Assembly: GCA_025435555.1 (NCBI GenBank) | Contig: JAIWWG010000149.1 | Coordinates: 1 to 54,191 of the forward strand | Source of the DNA: Chytriomyces cf. hyalinus JEL632 | Taxonomy: Eukaryota > Chytridiomycota > Chytridiomycetes > Chytridiales > Chytriomycetaceae | Direction: 5' to 3' | DNA length: 54,191 bases | In this document: positions 47,191-54,191 of the stretch, piece after piece | Layout: each line of letters starts with the position of its first letter | How positions within the stretch are numbered: position 1 is the first letter of the stretch | Program-made: the position numbers and the translations under genes | The notes under the pieces: model-generated | Database searches by the model: none | Seen by the model: only the letters and a program-made list of their open reading frames with translations | Told to the model about the DNA's origin: nothing

Positions 47191-49546
47191 TTACCACTTC
47201 TGCCAGCGGAACGGGATCACAGACTTGTTCGACCGCGTTCGAAAATGATCCGGCAGATCCCCTTCAAAATGATTTCCGCTCAGATCCAGCAGTTCCAAGA
47301 GCCAATAACTTTCAAGACTCTCGGGAATCAACCCGCTAAACTGGTTGCTGCTCAAGTCAAGCATCCTGATACGTTTCATGCTTTCAAACATGGACGCAGG
47401 AAGGGGGCCTGAAAACTGATTATGGCTCAGGTTTAAACTTTTGATATCCGCTAAATCTTGCGTTGGCAGGTGGCCAGAAAATTGATTGTGGTCGAGGTGC
47501 AAGGTTAAAATTTGCTCCAAAGCTTCCAATTTCGGGAGCGGACCCGACAGTTGATTATGGCTCAGTTTTAGCGATGTCAAACGCGGAAAAATGGTGTTCT
47601 GCAAAGAACCAGTCAATTGATTGTGGCTGGCGTCGATCCATCCTAACTCGAATGCGCTTCCAAGATTTTGATGGAAGGGACCAACGAGGTTGTTGTTGTT
47701 TAGTTGAAGCATGGAGAGATTGTATAGCATGAAAATAGGTGGAATTTCGCCGGAGAGCTGGTTATGACTGAGATCCAATATCCACAAATGAACAAGGTTT
47801 CCAATTGACTTTGGAATTTCACCGGAGAAGCAGTTGTGACTGAGACTCAACGATTGTAAACGCGTTAAGTTTCCAAAGGATTCTGGAATTTCACCGGAGA
47901 AGCAGTTGTGACTGAGACTCAACGATTGTAAACGCGTAAAGTTTCCAAATGATTCTGGAATTTCACCACATAACTGGTTGTGACTGAGGTCCAAACTTAC
48001 GAGGGAAGTAAGCAGTCCAATGTCCGTCGGCAAGGGACCGCTGAGCTTGTTGTGATTGAAAGACAGATGAGTGAGATTCACAAGTGACGAAATTGAATTT
48101 TGAATTCTGCCAATCAGAACGTTCACGCTAAGATTTAGCGACTTTAACGCAACAAGACCCGATATGGACTCAGGAATTTCGCCAGAGATTTGGTTGTGGT
48201 CAAGTTTCAGGTTCTCCAATTTTGTTAACCTTCCGATTTCAGTTGGTAGTGGGCCTTTGAGCTTACTATCACTCAACGTAAGCTCTTGCAGGTTTGTAAG
48301 TGTGGTGATGAAGTGTGGAATCCCTCCCGAGAGTTCATTTTGAGAAAGATCCAGGAAGAGCGCAGGTCCATCTGTTGCACCGGCTAAACTGTCCCCTTTG
48401 AGTTGATTCGAACTGGTGGTTGTTCCAGATTCACGATCACAGTCACGATTAACGCCACTTGCCGCGGTTTCCATTCGGACTGGCTGGGCGCTGACATTGC
48501 AAATTGACGAACTTTCCCAGGTTAAGAAATTGCTGTCAAGTCTCAAGTTTCGAAGCAATGGCAGTCGAAGAATCGATTCGTGGACAGAACCCTTGAACTT
48601 ATTCCTTTGGCAGAAAAATGTTGTCAACTGCATGCATTGACCCATGGATGTCGGTATTGGCCCTTCCATATTGCAGTCACGTACATCCAAACTTTGCAGC
48701 TTGGTCATCCCTCCAAACGTATCCGGCAACCCTGAAAGTTGGTTATTCCGTAGATTCAACTTGACCAAGTTGACCAAGTTCCCAATACTCGCAGGGATGA
48801 AGCCAGTCAGCCTGGCACGAGAAAGATTCAGCACATCCAAGTTGACAAGGTTTCCAATCGTGTCAGGTATTGTTTCGTCAAGAAGCGTGCCTGCGAGATT
48901 CAGAATCCTCAAGTTGACAAGATTGCACAGTTCCGCTAGAACAGGGCCAGTCATATGATTGCCCTTCAAATTCAGATTCGTTAACATTGCTAGATCACCC
49001 AAACTACGCGGGATGGGGCCAGACAACTTGTGGTTTTTCAACTCCAGGGATGTCAGTTGCTTCAGGCAGCCGATTGCGTTTGGCAGTGGACCAACCAAGT
49101 GAAAGGGTTCACTCCGACGATGGACTTGCGACAGGCAAACATTCCAGCAGGGAACTCTCGTTTCTTGGCTTGAGAAGAAATACTTTGAAATCATCCGGAG
49201 TCATCAAAGTGCACTGGTGATATCGAGAGTACTTGAACACTTCTGCCAGGACTCGTCTCAAGTAGTCCTTCCCAAACGATGCAGGCGTAACGAAACAGAA
49301 AACTTCTGCAAGATCGCTCGAAATTGGATGGGGGATGTGTCCAATGTGAATCAGGCCAATCAGATGCGAGAACGGAGGACCAGTCAACAGGTTGTTGAAG
49401 GAGCGGCAGACACGCCGGTACTGAGCAATATTGAATGGATTAAGCTGCAGAAAGATGTGAACTTGTAGTTCGGACGGGCAAATCGAGCAGGTGCATGTGT
49501 CTCCGTTTTTTCTTTTTTTATGTTTCACATTTAACGACTGTTTCAA
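47191..49546 (-). pseudogene. F-box/LRR gene with about 18 LRRs, one frameshift and no clear start
   Basis: An N-terminal part (49109-49546) carries an F-box-like ICPSELQVHIFLQLNPFNIA and FCFVTPASFGKDYLRRVL, then leaves frame near 49150; the rest (47191-49194) is a 650-residue open run of plant-type LRRs ending NHFEGDLPDHFRTRSNKS. By comparison with the copy at 45862-46806, one base is gained or lost between LLECLP and PFHLVGPLPN. A sequencing error is possible. No ATG precedes the F-box: the frame runs into the 75-bp direct repeat. Two neighbouring LRRs are almost identical (72 bp at about 47810-47955), a sign of recent internal duplication. Confidence 0.75.
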
Positions 49547-49645
49547 CTGGAAAACTCGACCGAAAAAACAAAAAAGTACCGATCAAACACAGTCCTAAAT
49601 TGCACAGGCCGGGCTCTAATTACCGATCAAACACAGTCCAAATTA
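49546..49645. repeat. 75-bp direct repeat, right copy, plus a partial extra copy
   Basis: 49546-49620 repeats 44438-44511 with a few differences; 49621-49645 then repeats taccgatcaaacacagtc and a few bases more a second time. Confidence 0.92.
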
Positions 49646-49665
49646 GAAAAGGCTTGAGGACATTC

Positions 49666-50466
49666 TCATTTATCAACGATCATGCTGATTTTATTATCAA
49701 CACAGGCGTCAGCTACATGCATTTCATGGGCATTGTCCACAGAGACCTCAAACTGGTAGGTAGGAACTCTCCCAGACAGTCGGTTGCAAGAAAAATGCAA
49801 ACTCGACATTGACGGCAAAACCGTATGATTTCCTGCAAAGCTGTTTCCTAGTTGATTGTACGCCGCATTTAGTGACTGGAGATCAAGCAATGCTGTCGGA
49901 GGCAAAGAGATTATACCCGTGATACGATCAGCGTCAGGATCCACAATTAAAGTTGGCTGCGCGTCTCCCATTTCGACAGATTCAGCACTGATACAAGATT
50001 CCCAGATTATCAAATTGTTCTTGAAGCACAATTGCTGAAGTAGCGGCAATCGGAATATCACTTCAGAGATGGAACCTGAAAATCCATTCTGATCGCAGTG
50101 AAGGTTTATCAGTTTCATGCATTGGCCAATGGATTCTGGCACCGGCCCTTCGAAATGGTTTTCGGACAAGGACAAAGTTTGCAGCTTGGTCATTCCTCCA
50201 AAAATATCGGGCACCGTGCCTGAAAACTTGTTTCTACGCAGAATCAGCTCGACCAAGTTGACCAAGTTCCCGAAACTTGCAGGAATAGGGCCAGTCAGCT
50301 TGGCGCTGAATATCTTCAGCCTCTCAAGATTGACCAAGTTCCCAAAACTGTCTGGTATTGTGCCTACAAGTCGCGTGTCACTAAGATTAGGTACTTCAAG
50401 CTGACGAGGTTGCCCACCTCCAAAGGGATTGTACCAGTCACGGCATTTTCCGACAAAATCAACTCT
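49666..50466 (-). pseudogene. F-box/LRR fragment
   Basis: Several LRRs (KLTGPIPASFGNLVNL, NKFSGTVPDIFGGMTKL, NHFEGPVPESIGQCMKL, NGFSGSISEVIFRLPLL) match the centre of the copies at 45.9 and 48.7 kb. It lacks the F-box and start, breaks frame near 50380, and ends in unrelated sequence (VDNAHEMHVADACVDNKIS). Confidence 0.8.
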
Positions 50467-51479
50467 TAAGACGGTTTTTTAATGGGCCATTAAGCGCGAC
50501 TTTTGATTGGTTTGCAGACTAGTCAGATTCACTCGCGCGTGCACTGTAGGCCGCTGGAACCTTCCCGGGTTCTTTGCATCGGACTCGCCATTTATTCTCG
50601 AAATAGCCTGCTCCTGTGCATATGAGCTTCGCTGCCACGCGTTCATTTTATTGTTCAAACGCGAGGCTTGTTGACATTGCTGTGCCGGTGCTGCTACTGG
50701 TGCTTGTGGTTATGTTGGTGTGGATGCTGGTGAGCGTGCGTGTTGATACCTTTCGGCAGAAGATGCTATAGCATGAGACCACTTGACGTGGCTGGAGACT
50801 CCAATCTGAAGATCTGTGAGAGTTTTTCTGAGACCCTGTCTTCATTGTCAGTTGATACATTTGGCAGCTTTCAATATTTGATTGGCGCGTTTGAGTGATT
50901 ACTCGCACACCCATTTCGACAACGCCATTAAGACCCACGTTAAAATCTACCAGGAGGAAACTGATGAATGATATGCATTGCGGCGCTGAGAAAAAAATCT
51001 TCAACATCCGCCCTAGTCTTCAGCCGTGGGTGGGATTGGACTCGTTATTCGCATGAATACGCCAACACAGATCTGGGCATGAAATTCCCGAAAAAACAAA
51101 GACATGGATCCAGCCGAATATTACCGAATCAACCGGGGAAATATCAACATTTGCTTGCTTGCTAAGTGCACTGTTCCAATAATATCCCGATCTATTGTAT
51201 CTTAAAATGAGCTGCACAAACACGGCGAAGGCGTCTCCTCACGCTCCTCACAACACGCCCGCCGGTGCCAACGGCTTCTTAAGCCTCTCCAGCATCATTC
51301 TGACCCGCTACTCCAGCACTCCACCCAACCCCATGAAACCATCAAAAACACCGCCCAATAAGGTTCCAAACAAGCATCGCAATTGCCTATCGTCCAGTTG
51401 ATTCGATGGCCAATACCGTCCAACGCATTCTTTGAAAGCCCATACAGCCGTCCATCAATCAAACAACAGCAGCACCCAC
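50467..51479. other. Region without a firm gene, possible 5' exon of the glycosyltransferase
   Basis: A short frame from an ATG at 50623 encodes a basic start, then a strong hydrophobic helix (VDIAVPVLLLVLVVMLVWML), and meets a GTGAGC donor. This is what the type II signal anchor of a Golgi glycosyltransferase would look like, and the fringe-like fragment lies downstream on the same strand. The stretch between them has no clear exons. Confidence 0.3.
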
Positions 51480-52095
51480 AGCAGAAGGACAATTCCCAAA
51501 TATTGCCATCGTTCTCAAAACCGGCTCAGAAACTCTAATTGACCGTGTCGTAATCCAACTCGCCACGTTTTTGAACCGAATTGAAAACTTGCTTGTCGTG
51601 GGAGACAAGCCGGGTTTTGCTATTGGCGATTATAAGATGGTGGATGTATATTCGCAGTTATACGTGGACACGAGGAAGCGGGTGGGTTTAAAGTTGGATG
51701 GATCGCAGGACGATTTGGCGGGTGTGAAACGAATGTGGAGCAACAATGCGCACAAGAATGAAGTGGATCGGAGGGATGATGAGTCAGCATTTCAACGCAG
51801 CGATCGTGTTGTGAGTGGCCAGGAATATTCAGGCTGACGGGTGGTAAGTCAATTGTGTGTGTTGCCAAATGTTGTGTGTGTTTGACAGTTTTTGCGAAAA
51901 AACAGGAAAGCCGACGCACACAAAAACTTGCCCGCATTCAAAATTTTGCTTGAGAAATATCCAGACGCGAATTGGTTCTTGATGATCGATGATGACTCGT
52001 ACGTGTACTGGGGCAATCTCGCGGAATATCTCAAAGACAAGGATCCAAGCAAGCCGTATTGCACAGTGCGAAACATGCTTTCTGGGAACGTTTAA
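51480..52095 (+). pseudogene. Fringe-like (GT31/DUF604) glycosyltransferase, truncated
   Basis: Reads IAIVLKTGSETLIDRVVIQL, FLNRIENLLVVGDKPGFAIG, MVDVYSQLYVDTRKRVG, then after a probable intron (GTGAGT at 51810, acceptor before TTTTTGCG) DAHKNLPAFKILLEKYPDAN and WFLMIDDDSYVYWGNLAEYL. IDDDSY is the DxD metal/nucleotide-sugar motif of fringe and C1GalT-type enzymes. After KDPSKPYC the usual acceptor-binding half is missing and a stop follows, so the product would be only about half an enzyme. Decayed gene or incomplete copy. Confidence 0.65.
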
Positions 52096-52276
52096 ATTGT
52101 TCAAGACAAATAACAAAACAAAAATGAATTGGGACATTCGACAGCTGTTTGCTGTTGTTGTTTTTTATGCAAACATAATCTTTCAGTCGTTTGCGTGCAA
52201 GTTGTTTTTTAGTTGTTTTCCCATTTATTTTGGAGTTCTTTTTTGTTTTTTATTGTTGTGTTGAAAGTAAAATAAA
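52096..52276. other. Intergenic, upstream of the second Crinkler-like gene
   Basis: T-rich region; AATAAA-like sequence lies just before the ATG but has no assigned role. Confidence 0.4.
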
Positions 52277-54191
52277 ATGGATGCGATAGACACTCAGCTC
52301 ACGCAGGTGGCCGAAGAGATCGATGCCATGAAGAAAGAGCGCACAGAAGCGAAGAAGGCGCTTGAGAGGGCGATAAAAGACAAGGACCCTGCGGATATCC
52401 GTGGCGACCTCCGATCTTTGCTCGATGCGGCCACCACCGAACTCAAGCAACTCCGAAAAAAAGAAGTGGAGCTGATGAGGCAAAAGGATCGGCGCACAGC
52501 AGTGATTGAAGCAAAACAAGGTGGCATCTGTCTTCAACATGTACCTGTGTTGACTAACCATCGAAATGGGCATCATAGGCAGCCGCAGTTCGTCTGACTC
52601 CAGCCTGTCCATCAAAGACTCTTCTCCGCAGTCGATTGCGTCCGATTCCATGGACGTTGATGTACGCTGGAAGGATGAAGTGCCACCTGTATATTCTCTC
52701 CAAAAAAGGTCCATGTACTTTGTGAATCGAACCGATGCTGTCAAGCAGCTACATGAGATCCATCGGTCTAAATTTGAGCGGGCCAAACTTAAAGAAGGGA
52801 ATGAATGGATCATCCCGATTGCTGACAACGTGATTGGTTTGGGCAAATCGGCCTTTGGACGACATTACATTCGCAAGTCAAGGGAGTCATGGCCCACAGC
52901 TACTGAAATAGGTTCTTTCGAAAAAACTCTCTGCGACTGCCACACTGTGCACATCGAATTTCTTGAAGGAGCGTTGTTAAAAACCTCGTTTGATGCCGTT
53001 ATGATCGAGTTGTTGTGTGAGGCGCTGAAAGACATGTTTGTCGTTCAACCCGCCATTCTATCAAAGCCCCCGAAAACCGTCGCCGCCTTCCTGAATGGTT
53101 TGACAAAAGTCGCTGGGCCTGTCTTCATTGTGCTCGACGAAATTGGAAAGGCATTCCGCAGCGAGGACGACTCTCTTGATGACTTTGCACAACGTGACCA
53201 GTTTTATTCCTTCTGTCGGAGAATTCTCGACAAGTGGCTCCCTTTGATGAACGTATTCTTTGTTGTGCTTGGCCGTGCCTCTTTTCTCAACTATGTGGCC
53301 CTTCGACCGACAAATGCTTTCATCACGCCCAGCCCATACGTATTCGAGCGCTTGAATATCCACCTACTTCGGCCGCCTTCAATACGTACGATTATGGACC
53401 GCACGTGGATCTCATCGACTGGGACTGGGACTGATACAATAGCAGCCCGGCTTGAGCTCACGCAGCAAACCTCTGAAGCCGTAGCTGAGCATCTATTTCG
53501 ACAGACCAACGGCCATCCTCGCTCTCTGTTGGATGCTTTCGAAAGCTGTCACTCTGTGGATGAACTTCTCCAATACCATAAACCCCTGGAGATGTTGAAT
53601 TGGAAGGAATTCTATGAAAAACTTGTTCTCAACGAGGCTACTGTAACGCGGCTCTTGAATTATGTGGAGTCTGGTGATACAATCGATCTTACCGAGACTA
53701 CTGATGATGCTGGCAAGAAAAGTGTCACCCTTGACAATATTGCTTCCAATTCGTTCATCGCTTGGGAGGGAACAGTTCTGAAAGCTAAATTATATGTTCA
53801 TCCAACTGTGAAGATGTACATGGAAGATTATTTCATGCCATTCAGAGAGTACCTCAAGCATATCGGCAACATGACTCGAGTCACTATTGATTTTCCTACC
53901 GTGTTTGAGTGGATGTTCCTCAAACGTTTTCAAGAAATATTCTTTCAAGCACCAAACGAGCCTCGCCTTGCTCTTCCTGCGTTTTTCGGCACCCCTAAGT
54001 TTGGAAATTATACGTCAGTGTCGTTTTCTAAGTCTGTACGCCCAATTCCGAAAATTACAAGCGCTGGTTCGGCATCAGCTTCACTTGATTCAGATACTGC
54101 TCGTCCGGCCGCTTGGCCAAGGTTGTTGGATTCAATCGGTCCTGGACCAATATGTCTAAAGCCACTATCAAAGTCTGCTTCTTCTGATGCG
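52277..54191 (+). CDS. Crinkler-like P-loop ATPase with coiled-coil first exon (3' partial)
   Basis: Exon 1 (52277-52520) encodes an 81-residue coiled coil (QVAEEIDAMKKERTEAKKAL); exon 2 (52579 to the window edge) stays open for 1613 nt without a stop, giving at least 619 residues. After a Ser-rich linker come VNRTDAVKQLHEIHRSKFER, Walker-A-like DNVIGLGKSAFG at about 164-175, Walker B VFIVLDEIGKAF, and later LFRQTNGHPRSLLDAF, a pattern I associate with Crinkler-type ATPases. The C-terminal effector or nuclease part would lie beyond the edge. Coiled-coil exon 1 and a phase-1 intron match the gene at 42602-44404, although the ATPases differ greatly. Confidence 0.75.

Overview
The window comes from the nuclear genome of a zoosporic fungus, most likely a chytrid; the species cannot be fixed from sequence alone. 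Protein genes are compact and carry short GT-AG introns (mostly 50-80 nt). The left edge holds the PF16/SPAG6 armadillo protein of the flagellar central pair, so the organism builds a motile flagellum. RFC4, TAF5, an SR protein and eS30 are typical eukaryotic housekeeping genes, and the rest of the gene content fits the early-diverging fungi.

Left third (1-17.5 kb), mostly housekeeping: SPAG6 (-, runs off the left edge), RFC4 (-), a two-repeat unknown protein (-), an RRM/zinc-knuckle/RS splicing protein (+), TAF5 (+), a MidA/NDUFAF7-type mitochondrial methyltransferase (-), a small membrane protein (+), an F-box/LRR protein (-) and an LRR protein with a Cys-rich tail (+). Broken copies of an F-box-like family lie between them.

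Middle (18.8-33.4 kb), the most unusual part: eleven same-strand copies (seven intact, four broken) of a single-exon family of ~323-333 aa proteins with seven predicted membrane segments and no family I recognise. I label them A to K by coordinate. A ~2-kb minisatellite with a 36-bp unit sits between A and B. Copies share upstream sequence blocks, and a ~3-kb segment (G + H + LRR fragment) has been duplicated as (J + K remnant + F-box/LRR gene).

Right third (33.6-54.2 kb): an unknown 322-aa protein, two secreted and probably GPI-anchored surface proteins that share a domain, eS30 with a first exon consisting only of ATG, an intact F-box-like gene and its relics, a Crinkler/RHS-like P-loop ATPase with a C-terminal nuclease-like domain, a block of broken F-box/LRR genes bounded by ~75-bp direct repeats, a truncated fringe-like glycosyltransferase, and a second Crinkler-like ATPase that runs off the right edge.

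Taken together, conserved core genes alternate with fast-changing families (7TM, F-box/LRR, F-box-like, Crinkler-like, surface proteins). All functional roles are inferred from sequence features and recalled family knowledge; no database search was run.
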